The notes under the pieces are model-generated. The model was not told where the DNA came from, did no database searches, and saw only the letters and a program-made list of their open reading frames with translations. Made by a program: the position numbers and the translations under genes. DNA of 64,000 nt, taken from NCBI GenBank assembly GCA_036245525.1, contig BTPG01000008.1, positions 26,650,009 through 26,714,008 on the forward strand, in the 5' to 3' direction. Positions 32,901-39,559 of the stretch are shown one piece after another. The stretch is from Semisulcospira habei (lineage: Eukaryota > Mollusca > Gastropoda > Semisulcospiridae). How positions within the stretch are numbered: position 1 is the stretch's first letter; every line of letters begins with the position of its first letter.

Positions 32901-35106
32901 TCTACCGACTGATTCGCTGGTGCGAGGACTGCGGCCTATCCCTACGAGCTCGACACATCCCAGGACACCTGAACATGTTGGCAGACTCCCTATCTTGGCG
33001 CGGCCAACTTCTCCACACTGAATGGACACTACACCCAGACATCTTTGAGATGATCTGCGCTCACTGGGAGACTCCCATGATCGACCTATTTGCCACGAGG
33101 TGGAATCGCCAGCTTCCCCTCTTCGTCTCCCCGATTCCAGACCCTCTAGCCTGGGCAGTCGAAGCGCTCTCCATTCCGTGGGACGGACTGATCGCGTACG
33201 CTTACCCCCTGACGATCCTCATTCCCAAAGTCCTACTCAAGCTCAGAGGTTGCAACGCGGTCGTGTTACTGGTCGCCCCGATCTCCTGGAACAGGTCTTG
33301 GACCACCGATCTACTCAGTCTCACCACAGGCCCTCGTCTTCGTCTGCCCACCTCGAGGACAATGCCAGCCGCTTTTCCACCCGTGCCCGGAGCGGCTTCT
33401 CCTTCACACCTGGAGATTGTGCGGCAAGCCCTCACCGCAAGAGGCTTCTTGAGTGTAGCAGTGGCAGCTATCGCTTCAGCCCGTAGACCCTTGACCAGAC
33501 GCTTTTACGAGGGAAAGTGGCGAGTGTTCCAGTCCTGGTGCGCTGACCGATAACTCTCCCCCACTGATTTGACTTCTTCACAGCTCGCTGACTTCTTCCT
33601 CTGGCTCTTTGGAAACCTAGCCCCCATCACGATCCGAGGATATCTGTCCATGATTGCCGACACTTACCGTCACATAGGCCACCCAGACCCTGGCGAATGC
33701 AAAGACCTTGCAGACCTGATGGCGCACTTTGGCCTGCAGCATCCGGTTTCCCGCTCACTGATTCCTCGCTGGGACCTACCTTGGGTACTGACGTGGCTGA
33801 ACTCGGACAGGTTCGAACCGCTTTCCCTGGCTCGGTTCTCGGATGTGACACGAAAGACTTGTTTCCTGTTGGCCCTGGCCACCGCGGCTAGAGTAAGCGA
33901 GCTACATGCGCTGTCAGCAAGCCGTGCCTGCCTTCAGTTCCGGGCAGACGGTTCTGTACAGCTACTCACAGACCCTGCCTTCCTCGCCCAGACCAGGTCT
34001 CCCTTGACTGCGCCCCAGGTGATCACCATACGGCCGCTGAAAGATGCAAGCTTTCCCCGGGAGACCAGGCAGCAGGATCCTGTGCACGCCCTGCGCGTAT
34101 ACCTACGACGTACCAAGCCCGTCCGTCGAGAACGGTCACGCCTCTTTCTGCCTTTGGCCCCCAACAGAGAAGACACAACAGCTCAGACGATTTCTTCTTG
34201 GCTATGCTGGGTCATAAGGTCGGCCTACCAGGACATTTTCCCAGAAGTTGCAAAGAGGCTCAAGATACGCGCACATGAGATTCGAACCAATTTCCACGAG
34301 CGTCTCCTTCAATCGCAACTGTGCTGTTCGAGACATCGTGGCAGCAGTGGGCTGGCGGGCAGAATCTACCTTCGCCCGCTTCTACCTCAGGGATCTGGCA
34401 GGCCAGCGAGACAAGCTTGCACTGGTGGGGGACGTCGCCGCAGCGCAACACTCCCTCCCGGCGCCAGAGGCGCCGTAGGTACGCACTTAGCTGAAATTGT
34501 CGGGAGTTTTGCGACTGGGTGAATGGCTCTGTCTTAGCCCCACCGAAGGTAACTGGGGCGCGGCACCCTCCTTCTTTTCGCAATTCTTCCAGACAGTAAT
34601 GTCATCGGTAATGTTTTTGAGGAAACAAATTAATTTTTCTCTAAAATATATTTTTTCGAAAAATACTTACCGATGACATTACTCGGAGGACCCTCCCTCC
34701 TGCCCCGCTTGCCGCTGGTAAGCTAAGTATCACGACTGAATGCTCACGCCACGTGGCACGTGAATGGATGGGCAGGGGCGGGAGACAACTCTCGGCCCTA
34801 GACAGGGTTCCCTTAGTGCCTCCCGGGTTGTGTATCAACACAACAGGTTCTTAGGCTGAAATTGAGTAAGTACTAGACACTTCCAGACAGTAATGTCATC
34901 GGTAAGTATTTTTCGGAAAAATATATTTTAGAGAAAAATTAATTTTGCGACGGTGAAGGGGTTAACGTTGAACACTTTTATGTTTCAGAGCTCTTGAACT
35001 GATTGAAGGCCATGGAGGGAACCCCCATCTCGTCAGTCTGGTCAACGAGCTTCGCAAAATCTATCAGCATCCGCTACCTGATGCACCAGCAGAAGAAGGC
35101 AGTTAA
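11795..35106 (+). CDS. GGPS1: Geranylgeranyl diphosphate synthase, 314 aa, 11 coding exons
   Basis: It condenses farnesyl and isopentenyl diphosphate to geranylgeranyl diphosphate for protein prenylation and other isoprenoids, in the cytosol. Exons: 11795-11842, 12379-12447, 13226-13311, 20541-20587, 21688-21804, 22303-22404, 23032-23092, 23950-24028, 24652-24754, 27999-28113, 34989-35106. All phases fit; the sum is 945 bases. Landmarks typical of animal GGPS1 are [11 protein letters not shown], the first aspartate-rich motif DDIED (70-74), [38 protein letters not shown], the second motif IRDDYAN (192-198), [12 protein letters not shown] and GSFEYTR. Human GGPS1 has 300 residues, so the length is normal. 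One intron uses a GC donor. Introns carry DIRS, LINE, SINE and hairpin elements. No break or missing catalytic residue was seen. Confidence 0.96.
11849..12041. mobile_element. TTAA element (C-type ends) directly after the exon 1 donor
   Basis: It starts TTAACCCCTTCAATGCC and ends GGCAGTGAAGAGGTTAG, the inverted ends of the C family, without the usual central hairpin. The first TTAA follows the GTGAGT donor with no gap. Confidence 0.7.
12379..12447 (+). CDS. GGPS1: GGPS1 coding exon 2
   Basis: 23 codons, starting ILLEPYTYI and containing the substrate-binding PGKQIRTK segment; acceptor TTTTTCAG, donor GTAAGT, phase 0 on both sides. Confidence 0.95.
12615..12788. mobile_element. TTAA element, degenerate C-type
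   Basis: TTAACCCCTTCCTGGCC at the left and AGGGGTTAA at the right, with a middle homologous to C-type elements (ATGGATACACAGTGGGATCAG, AGAGGCATAGG). It lies in GGPS1 intron 2. Confidence 0.75.
12889..12965. mobile_element. Partial A-type TTAA element ending in a CA repeat
   Basis: The left half of an A-type element (TTAACCCATTTAGCCC..GATCGTGATAATTCAA) runs into a short CA repeat and loses its right half. Confidence 0.65.
13226..13311 (+). CDS. GGPS1: GGPS1 coding exon 3
   Basis: Encodes [15 protein letters not shown] to MLHNASL and leaves two bases of the next codon; acceptor GTTCACAG, donor GTGAGT. DIRS-1 lies in the following 7.2-kb intron. Confidence 0.95.
13319..13352. repeat. ATTT tetranucleotide microsatellite
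   Basis: About eight copies of TTTA/ATTT, eight bases after the exon 3 boundary. Confidence 0.9.
13383..13598. mobile_element. A-type TTAA hairpin element
   Basis: TTAA at both ends, left end CCCATTTAGCCCC, and a central palindrome (AATTCAAGGGTAGTGCCAG arms around GGCGCC) of about 75 bp. It lies in GGPS1 intron 3. A C-rich tract at 13619-13638 follows. Confidence 0.85.
15007..17200 (+). pseudogene. DIRS-1 ORF1 (gag-like, cysteine-rich N-terminus), frameshifted
   Basis: The start of the region encodes a cysteine/histidine-rich block [20 protein letters not shown] with [10 protein letters not shown] after it. The same block is found in DIRS-2, so it is conserved and probably binds zinc. The rest is Pro/Ser/Arg-rich low-complexity protein spread over several overlapping frames, with no single ORF spanning it. 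The frame at 15007 opens with GTG; the true start is unknown. Confidence 0.7.
17130..17620 (+). pseudogene. DIRS-1 RT remnant fused to post-RNase H region by deletion
   Basis: [17 protein letters not shown] is RT motif 2-3. It is followed directly by [15 protein letters not shown], which in DIRS-2 lies more than 1 kb further on. The catalytic YLDD segment and RNase H are absent. Confidence 0.8.
17626..18691 (+). pseudogene. DIRS-1 tyrosine recombinase, frameshifted
   Basis: The N-terminal SAM-like part ([39 protein letters not shown]) is open to 18051. A frameshift follows, and the C-terminal part resumes at 18389 with the RAHEVK box and the tyrosine segment FTRFYLRNL. The arginine of the first catalytic box lies in the broken 18060-18130 stretch. 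Confidence 0.8.
19452..19656. mobile_element. A-type TTAA hairpin element
   Basis: TTAACCCATTCAGCCCC at the left; the right end is mutated (TTGA for TTAA). The central palindrome spans about 19497-19580. Confidence 0.8.
19783..19863. mobile_element. Short TTAA hairpin element (H-type)
   Basis: An 81-bp element, almost wholly palindromic: TTAACCCTTTTGAGATGTG pairs with CACATCTCGAAAGTGTTAA. It shares its right TTAA with the next element. Confidence 0.75.
19860..20475. mobile_element. C-type TTAA element split by a SINE
   Basis: It runs from TTAACCTATGG to AAAGGGGTTAC with C-family interior (AAGGAACACATACACAAAGTG, hairpin around CTGTGGGGGCTCA). The SINE at 20070-20457 interrupts its right end. 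Confidence 0.7.
20070..20457 (+). mobile_element. SINE-like element, family S (copy 1)
   Basis: 388 bp with a 14-bp target duplication ACTAAAGGGGTTAC (20056-20069 and 20458-20471). The 5' part is rich in ACCCGGGTCTGCCCTGGGGG, then an internal T-run, then CGGGACGTTAAGCAATGTAC and a tail of AATC repeats. The tail resembles those of L2-mobilised SINEs. No coding capacity. Copies also lie at 43715, 44417, 58321 and 59244. Confidence 0.8.
20541..20587 (+). CDS. GGPS1: GGPS1 coding exon 4 (first aspartate-rich motif)
   Basis: 47 bases encoding [15 protein letters not shown], which contains the Mg2+-binding DDxxD motif. Acceptor CTGCTGTAG, donor GTGAGA. Confidence 0.95.
20650..20868. mobile_element. 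B-type TTAA hairpin element
   Basis: TTAACCCGTTTCATCCTGATA left and its complement (ATATAATGGGTTAA) right; central palindrome TTCAAGGGTGGTGCCAGAATAG around GGCGCC. In GGPS1 intron 4. Confidence 0.85.
21162..21460. repeat. Two truncated A-type element fragments
   Basis: Left halves only, at 21162-21215 and 21388-21460, each with GATAATTCAAGGGTAGTGCCAG and each losing the right arm. A GT microsatellite follows at 21637-21671, just before exon 5. Confidence 0.7.
21688..21804 (+). CDS. GGPS1: GGPS1 coding exon 5, followed by a GC donor
   Basis: Encodes [19 protein letters not shown] through NPEVTKVYT. The acceptor TCTGCAG directly follows a GT microsatellite (21637-21671). The only donor that keeps frame with exon 6 is GCAAGT at 21805, giving a GC-AG intron. 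Confidence 0.92.
21999..22216. mobile_element. B-type TTAA hairpin element
   Basis: TTAA at both ends, ATCCTGATAC left and AGGATGTAATGGATTAA right, with the central palindrome around CTTGATGCC. In GGPS1 intron 5. Confidence 0.85.
22303..22404 (+). CDS. GGPS1: GGPS1 coding exon 6
   Basis: Encodes [17 protein letters not shown] and [11 protein letters not shown]; acceptor CCTTATAG after a T-run, donor GTAAGT. Confidence 0.95.
22754..22992. mobile_element. A-type TTAA hairpin element with a duplicated right arm
   Basis: TTAA ends. The right arm of the palindrome (CTGGCACT.CCCTTGAATTATC) occurs twice in a row (22849-22876 and 22881-22908). It ends about 40 bases before exon 7. Confidence 0.8.
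23032..23092 (+). CDS. GGPS1: GGPS1 coding exon 7
   Basis: Encodes [19 protein letters not shown]; acceptor TTGTTTCAG lies only about 40 bases after the end of a TTAA hairpin element; donor GTAAGA. Confidence 0.95.
23310..23460. repeat. Hairpin nested in a hairpin
   Basis: An outer palindrome (GGGCATAGATTTGCATGAGC and its complement) encloses an inner one (GGCAAGAGGAATGGATTCTC and its complement). Both belong to the C-type hairpin sequence group. In GGPS1 intron 7. Confidence 0.7.
23475..23805. mobile_element. Fold-back element related to the 417-bp insertion at 60386
   Basis: It carries CTCACAATTCAGATAGGTGAG and GGCTAGCACTGGTACAACAG at one end, then two inverted copies of a block with CAGCCCACAGAATAATACACAG. 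The same block (TCTGTGGGCTGG, GGGTGCCTGATAGG, GGGGATCTAACTG) is in the element at 60386-60802. Confidence 0.65.
23950..24028 (+). CDS. GGPS1: GGPS1 coding exon 8 (second aspartate-rich motif)
   Basis: Encodes [20 protein letters not shown] and on to SEE. IRDDYAN is the second Mg2+-binding motif. Acceptor TTGTTTCAG, donor GTATAA (weak at +5). Confidence 0.95.
24059..24530. repeat. Degenerate hairpin remnants in intron 8
   Basis: About 24059-24240 has scattered A/B-type matches (CTTGAACTGTCATGGTCAATC). 24461-24530 is an imperfect palindrome with GTTGGCTGGCCGACTTCAGC and its near complement. No gene. Confidence 0.5.
24652..24754 (+). CDS. GGPS1: GGPS1 coding exon 9
   Basis: Encodes [19 protein letters not shown] and [15 protein letters not shown] plus one base; acceptor GTGTGCAG, donor GTATCC (weak). 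Confidence 0.93.
24810..25008. repeat. C-type hairpin repeat units, left part of a split array
   Basis: Two units of CAAGAGGCATAGATTCTCTT plus hairpin, joined by the spacer GCTGTGATTTGCACAATTTG. The array continues at 27323 with CTATACCGCTTGCAAGCTG, so a 2.3-kb compound insertion splits it. Confidence 0.75.
25009..26353 (-). pseudogene. CR1/L2-group LINE, C-terminal end, frameshifted
   Basis: The minus strand encodes [18 protein letters not shown] and then, after a frameshift, [40 protein letters not shown] and [15 protein letters not shown]. These are the conserved end of CR1/L2-type ORF2 proteins. The 3' end is an ATT/AAT repeat tail at 25009-25030. An RTE-like LINE is nested in its 3' UTR. 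Confidence 0.85.
25055..25713 (-). mobile_element. 5'-truncated RTE-like LINE with target duplication
   Basis: 210 codons of the ORF2 C-terminus are open ([59 protein letters not shown]), ending in a TACGCCTG..AAGTAAGTAAG tail. A 13-bp duplication TATAATGCGCTTA flanks it (25042-25054 and 25714-25726). It is the same family as 1-2800, but this copy has no stop. Confidence 0.92.
26354..26944. repeat. Low-complexity stretch with long poly-C tracts
   Basis: No gene. Two tandem copies of a GTCC(C/T)(C/T)GGAATCAATGTCTCG block (about 26780 and 26840) are each followed by C runs, the longest at about 26871-26904. Proline-rich frames here are artefacts. Confidence 0.75.
26945..27322 (+). mobile_element. 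Truncated DIRS 5' end (third DIRS copy)
   Basis: ATCAATGGCATTACTA, CGATTTCAGCCCAAAG and a GGGAGGAGACACCAGGG-like block follow the same order as the left repeats of DIRS-1 and DIRS-2. It ends abruptly where the hairpin array resumes. No ORF. Confidence 0.65.
27323..27490. repeat. Right part of the split hairpin array
   Basis: Contains GCAAGCTGTGATTTGCAC and CATAGATTCTCTTGAGCCCC, matching 24885-25008. The stretch 27491-27998 up to exon 10 shows nothing further. Confidence 0.7.
27999..28113 (+). CDS. GGPS1: GGPS1 coding exon 10
   Basis: Encodes [15 protein letters not shown] and [16 protein letters not shown]. The acceptor CAACGTAAG is weak but is the only one that gives the expected asparagine codon with exon 9; donor GTGAGT. 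Confidence 0.9.
28281..28460. mobile_element. B-type TTAA element with shortened palindrome
   Basis: TTAACCCTTTTCATCCTGATA left; right end mutated (GGTAAA). The palindrome keeps only TTCAAGGGTGGTGCTACC and its partner. In GGPS1 intron 10. Confidence 0.75.
28461..28595. mobile_element. C-type element, left part, interrupted by DIRS-2
   Basis: C-family interior with a hairpin (ATAGATCCTCATGAGCCC and complement). Its right end GGTGAAGGGGTTAA is found at 34950-34963, on the far side of DIRS-2. Confidence 0.7.
29213..31503 (+). pseudogene. DIRS-2 ORF1 (gag-like), frameshifted
   Basis: It starts with the same cysteine-rich block as DIRS-1 ([28 protein letters not shown]). A Ser/Arg/Pro-rich region follows, containing a tandem duplication of about 127 bp (29587 and 29714, each with CTGACTCTTACGGAGAGACA). 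The part 30736-31116 encodes a helical segment ([20 protein letters not shown]) also present in DIRS-1. The frame changes several times. Confidence 0.7.
31515..32409 (+). pseudogene. DIRS-2 reverse transcriptase, one frameshift
   Basis: [20 protein letters not shown] and LSALNKFIV are followed by a frameshift near 31720. The main part 31723-32409 then has [30 protein letters not shown] and the catalytic box NYLDDLFL. All three catalytic aspartates are present. Confidence 0.9.
32415..32764 (+). repeat. 175-bp tandem duplication at the RNase H start
   Basis: Two adjacent copies, 32415-32589 and 32590-32764, nearly identical (CACCTCATGGCTCGCTTCGG in both). 175 is not a multiple of three, so the duplication breaks the RT-RNase H frame. 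Confidence 0.9.
32651..33551 (+). pseudogene. DIRS-2 RNase H and downstream domain
   Basis: [18 protein letters not shown] and [13 protein letters not shown] are the RNase H first and second boxes; [17 protein letters not shown] and [14 protein letters not shown] complete the fold. A region [19 protein letters not shown], typical of DIRS elements after RNase H, follows. The frame closes at a TAA (33549-33551), inside the start of the recombinase. Confidence 0.88.
33404..34478 (+). pseudogene. DIRS-2 tyrosine recombinase, stop and frameshift
   Basis: [12 protein letters not shown] then stop; the rest is open from 33569: [18 protein letters not shown], catalytic R in [20 protein letters not shown] box, then a frameshift near 34280, and the tyrosine in [12 protein letters not shown]. 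All R, H-x-x-R and Y positions are visible when frames are ignored. Confidence 0.88.
34989..35106 (+). CDS. GGPS1: GGPS1 coding exon 11 with stop
   Basis: Encodes [20 protein letters not shown] and a short acidic tail ending in TAA at 35104. Acceptor TGTTTCAG lies 45 bases after the end of DIRS-2. The stop codon is part of the TTAA at which a hairpin element has inserted. Confidence 0.95.
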
Positions 35107-35370
35107 CCCTTGTAGTGTCTAAACCAAAAGTCAGTGCTGGTCAGTGATTTTGAACATTACAGGTAATGCAGTAAGGTGCAAAATCACAGAACAGCACAAA
35201 TTTCCACCACTTAGTGCTGAGCTTGTGAACAAGTTGCTGGAGACTGGAGTTGAATAGCTGATGTTTTGGATTTGTCTGCATGCTGCTGCGTACAAATGTG
35301 AGAGATGGATTTACAGTGACAGCACAAGGGTACAGCTCCTGCTGTAGGGACTCGGGGCTAAATGGGTTAA
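35103..35370. mobile_element. TTAA hairpin element (D-type) at the GGPS1 stop codon
   Basis: The left TTAA (35103-35106) contains the GGPS1 stop TAA; the right end is GGGGCTAAATGGGTTAA (TTAA at 35367). The interior has the D hairpin (CAGTGATTTTGAACATTACA and partner). It supplies the first part of the GGPS1 3' UTR. Confidence 0.8.
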
Positions 35371-35764
35371 AAACAGAAAAAAACAAAGAGAAGCAAGATC
35401 AGCTCAGAAAGAGGATGTGCAATACAGTTGGCCTCAGTGTGTCGTGCTACTGGGAGCCATGTCGGGCCGCGTTATTTGCGATCACGTTATTGTAGTGCTG
35501 AATGTACAGACCTGTGAAGAAAAAACACAAGCGAAAGCCCCCTCTGCTAGCTGACTTGCGCATGGCTGCACGTGGCCCAACTAAGGCTGCCGTCGGCCCA
35601 AGGACCTTTTGCTCATCGGGCATCCCTGCTATATCGGATATCAGTACTCTGGAGCGTGTAATGCTGAGGCTGACCAGTGGTTTCAGATAGCATTTCCATT
35701 TGTGTGCTGGATGAAATTATCAATTATTTTAGCTATCTCTCAAAGTCTTCATCACAACTCAGGA

Positions 35765-35880
35765 GGCAGGTCGACCATGATAGTTCAAGGGTGGTGTCAG
35801 AATAGCTTGGCGCCTATAGGCGCCAAGCTATTCTGACACTACCCTTGAACTATCATGGTCATTCCACATCCTGTCGGCAC
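35765..35880. repeat. B-type hairpin without TTAA ends
   Basis: Near-perfect palindrome with GACCATGATAGTTCAAGGGT on both sides of TTGGCGCC. Confidence 0.75.
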
Positions 35881-36141
35881 ATGTCAAAGCCATAAGATCC
35901 ACAACTGCATGCATCTGATGGTTTATGTTCAAATTTCTAGAGGCTTACCTGGGTATGTGTGGAAATTGATATACATGTTTCTGAGCAGATCAGTGGAGAA
36001 CCGTGATGAAATCTCATTTCACACTTGCATGGTAAAGATTTTTTTTATGCTGTTGAGTGAAATAACACCAACAGGCCACGATCAAGAAAGGCATGTATAT
36101 GATTTACAGTGTTGGCTGTTCAAATTACTGCCACAAGGCAA

Positions 36142-36147
36142 AATAAA
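36142..36147 (+). other. GGPS1: Candidate GGPS1 polyadenylation signal
   Basis: AATAAA about 1.0 kb after the stop codon; the first clear signal on this strand after the gene. Not certain, because hairpin elements intervene. Confidence 0.35.
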
Positions 36148-36247
36148 GATCAGTCCTTAATGTCAAAAATGCATTTCTTGACTCTTTGACTGTGTGTTGC
36201 GCTTTTTGTGGAGGTGATAACTGGGTACCTATGTTTAGTGCTTCTTA

Positions 36248-37318
36248 TTGAGGCGATTCCTGCAGGAATCGCCTCGACAAGTGTGCCACACAGCCGGAGG
36301 GTTAACTACACTATAACTAAAATGTACAAATAGTTTATTTCCTTTTGAAAATATCATGCACAGATTTGTATTTTTTCCTTTTGTAGTGGTTATGCATTGT
36401 CATGTGGGAGCTTTCTTCTATTGTGTACAATTGTGAACAGTAATACAACATCTGCGTACTAAGATTAATGTAATGTTTGTTTTATTGGAGTTTGCGGGAT
36501 ATGATACATGTTGTTCTGAATAAGAGTTAGTTATTTGGGTTTAACGCCGAGCAGGCAACCAAGGCCACCTCACGGTGGTGTTCTGAATAAAAACGTGGGA
36601 GTGTGTGACCATGTGTGTGGTGTGTGTGTGTGTACATGCATGAGTGAGTGGTGGTCTGTGATTTTGGACCTTACAGCTCAAGCTGTAAGGTTCAAAATCA
36701 CAGACGAGTGCAAAGTGCACAATAAAGTAACATGCAACTACAGCGAAAGCAAGACACAAACACATTTTGTGTGAAATACAATGTGTGTATTGTGACCAAT
36801 GACTCGTCATACACTTGTTCTTGACCTTGAATACAAAAACAATCGCAAACACTTCAAAATATTCATAAGCATAAACGACTACAAATGACTCGTACAGACC
36901 AACACAAGCTCTTGTAGGCTTGTCTGTGATTTTGGCCTTATGGCTTAAAGCTGTAAGCATCAAACTCACAGACATTTCTTATTCCATTAATTCATTTAGC
37001 CCCAAACCCCTTAGAACAGAAGATGGATTGACCATGATAATTCAAGGGTAGTGCCAGATTAGCTTGGCGCCCGAAGGCGCCAAGCTAATCTGGCACTACC
37101 CTTGAATTATCATGGTCGATCCGTCTCCTGCAGATGGTACATGGTCATTAAGTGGCACCTCCCAAATTTGGGAAATGCAGCCTTGGGGTTAAATGGACTA
37201 AGCGACCCAAATCAACAGGCTGATTACCATGTATGGCATTTGTACTTGGGGAAGGAAAAGGTAGTCACTGATTCTGGACCTTTTGGCTTAGAGCCGAAAG
37301 GTCCAAAATCGCACATCA
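36248..37318. repeat. Series of short hairpins (E- and D-type)
   Basis: GAGGCGATTCCTGCAGGAATCGCCTC at 36250-36275 is a full palindrome. D-type hairpins (CTGTGATTTTGGACCTTACA and complement) lie at 36655-36705, 36925-36975 and 37264-37316. An A-type element (next entry) lies between them. No coding sequence. Confidence 0.7.
36987..37202. mobile_element. A-type TTAA hairpin element
   Basis: TTAATTCATTTAGCCCC left, GGGGTTAAATGGACTAA right (last TTAA mutated); perfect palindrome at about 37035-37112. Confidence 0.85.
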
Positions 37319-37484
37319 GCACATCTGATCTGATATTACATTAAGTCAAGAACAAGACAAAACGTTTCGCGTTCATGTATTTAAACACCACACACTGACG
37401 CACATTCTACGGTCATGCATTACAAGCACATCTCGAGATTTACAACGGATTCTATGAAGGAAAGGAGATGCTCGTGTAACCCTG

Positions 37485-37650
37485 TCGCGCTACAACAGGA
37501 GGTGGATCGACCATGATAATTCAAGGCCGGGTAGTGCCAGATTAGCTTGGCGCCAGCAGGCATTATCACGGTCAATCCATCCTTTGCAAGTGGTACACAG
37601 CCATTTTGGTGACGCCTCCAAATTTGGAAAATGTGGTCTTGTGTTAAGCA
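37485..37650. mobile_element. A-type element missing most of the right arm
   Basis: GATCGACCATGATAATTCAAGG then GTGCCAGATTAGCTTGGCGCC, after which the right arm is reduced to CATTATCACGGTCAATCC. Confidence 0.7.
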
Positions 37651-39109
37651 TCACACACTGATGAACATTTTTCGGTCACATTATAAGCACACCTCGAGAG
37701 ATTATTCGAAGGCAAGGATACATCAGCAAAGACAAGCAACCATCTATACAGCAGTGTGATGAAACTCTATGCTCACGCATAGGGTTCACACAGTAGGTTT
37801 AGTACGGTACAGTAGTTGTCAGCGGTTTGTTTGTGACGATAGTCCGTGAGGCTCGTGGCCCACGTGGAATCTTAAAAGAACGTTTGACACGGGGAGTTTT
37901 AGTGAGCTCAGGCGAACAGAGCTGTTGGAACGTTAGTACGGGCTTTATCTTCAGTGGGTACAGACGTGTGAGAGATACCTTAGCCCGTATTCCAAGACTC
38001 TGAAACCTAGAATTCAGGTATGTTTTCGATATGTATTATTCATAGTTGCTTAGTTAAAGGCAGTATGCGTTGGTAAGAGTAATTAGGTTGTATAGCGTTG
38101 TCTGGTTTGGTTCAGTTATGTTGGTTTGGAATTCAGTGAGTTAACCGGTGTTTTTCGTACAGTTATTTACCGAGAGGGATAACTAAAGGAATGTGGGGGG
38201 TGTATGTCTAAGTCGTTGTAAAGGTAGTACGTGCTTAAGTATAGTCTTTTCCAGCGTATGGGATAAAGTATAGCGAGAGTGTTAGGTTATAGTCTGTTTC
38301 AAGGTAGTGACAGAGATATGGGGGTGTTGCGAAAGTAACCGGGTGATGAAGCACGTGTGTGTGTGTGTGTGAATGAACATGTGAGTTATTTGTATCAGCC
38401 AGGTTACGTAATGTTTCTCATATTATCCAATATGTGTGTGTGTTTAGCAAGTGTTACGATTAAGGACTTTATTTATTCAGAGTGCTTGTCGGAGGTTGGA
38501 GCGATGGACGCCGAGACGTCGGTCACCAGGGACCTAATGTGAGGTCATCTATCCATCTCTTCATTCGGGGAGTGAGCGACCGGTGCCGAGACACTTGGGT
38601 CACAGCGAAGATACGGTACGAGTAACGAGGACGTCCACGGTACGAGAGACAGGATGACTCGGGAGCGTACGATGGAGGACTTGCATGCCTAGACGTGAAA
38701 GGACTGAACATAACCAGGCGAGAACACCAAACAGGTTGGAGTGTGAGAGACTACTACCTAGCCTGGCAGTTATATTGTGTGTGTGCATGTGGTGTTGAGA
38801 TGCTGGTAGTGGTGTAGTGTATATAGTTCGATAATCATTTAAGCATTTTCTCTATTTATATTGTATAAAAGTTCTGTTAGAAAGGAAGCCCGTGAGTTGT
38901 GTTTTACCGCATGAATGCGCCCGTCTGAGTCAGTGGCGGTGTATGCGTCTGTTGTGCGAGAGTCTGTGCGTACGACTGGGGGCGAGTCTGCGTGCATTAC
39001 AAGCAGTCTTCTCCCTTGAAGCAGCAGAATACTGAACGGGATCAGCAGGGCATTTGTGCTGGGCTGCGATATTGGGCTTGAATTTCAAGTCCCGATACGC
39101 TCTAACACG
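37651..39109. other. Unexplained non-coding stretch with splice-like signals
   Basis: No repeat family of this window and no coding region is visible. A segment ends CCTAGAATTCAG followed by a good donor (GTATGT at 38018), and a TTATTTATTCAG acceptor lies at 38469-38480. It could be non-coding exons, an LTR or plain intergenic DNA. Confidence 0.3.
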
Positions 39110-39285
39110 AGAAATGTGACCGTGATAGTTCAAGGGCGGTGCCAGGACAGCTTGGCGCCCGTGGGCGCCAAGCTGTCCTGGCACCACCCTTGAACTATCA
39201 TGGTCAGTCTATCGCCAGAACTGTAATCTAGTCTTCAGAAATAAAAAAAATAAAAAATCATCCTCAGGATGGAATGGGTTATGGG
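39110..39285. mobile_element. B-type hairpin element
   Basis: Palindrome with TTCAAGGGCGGTGCCAGGAC arms around GGCGCC, and the B-type right end ATCCTCAGGATGGAATGGG. A D-like hairpin (CTGGTCTGATATTTTGGACC) follows at 39310-39367. Confidence 0.8.
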
Positions 39286-39559
39286 ATGAAATGATCAGCA
39301 GAGTGCGCGCTGGTCTGATATTTTGGACCGGTAGGACGGAGGCCTATTGGTCCAAATATCAGACCAGTACTCATTCTTGTGCGTTGATTTCAAGGAAACC
39401 TTCACGACCCTGAGTGTGCACAACAATGTGTGTTACACATGGTTTGGAACATGGGCAAAGAAATATATTTTAACCAAATCTGAAGCACATGACCCTAACT
39501 TTGTAAACAAGAAAGGCAAAGCCATTATGGCTCACGTGTATGACCGATTTACATGTTGA

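Larger units (their letters stand above)
28596..34943 (+). mobile_element. DIRS-type tyrosine-recombinase retrotransposon (DIRS-2), near full length
   Basis: 6.35 kb in the sense orientation of GGPS1 intron 10. The left repeat (28596-28800) is inverted at 34690-34917, and an internal complementary region lies at about 34595-34680. The order is ORF1, reverse transcriptase, RNase H with downstream domain, tyrosine recombinase, all recognisable. Frameshifts, a premature stop (33551) and two tandem duplications show it is not functional as it stands. It inserted into a C-type TTAA element and ends 45 bases before the last GGPS1 exon. Confidence 0.92.
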
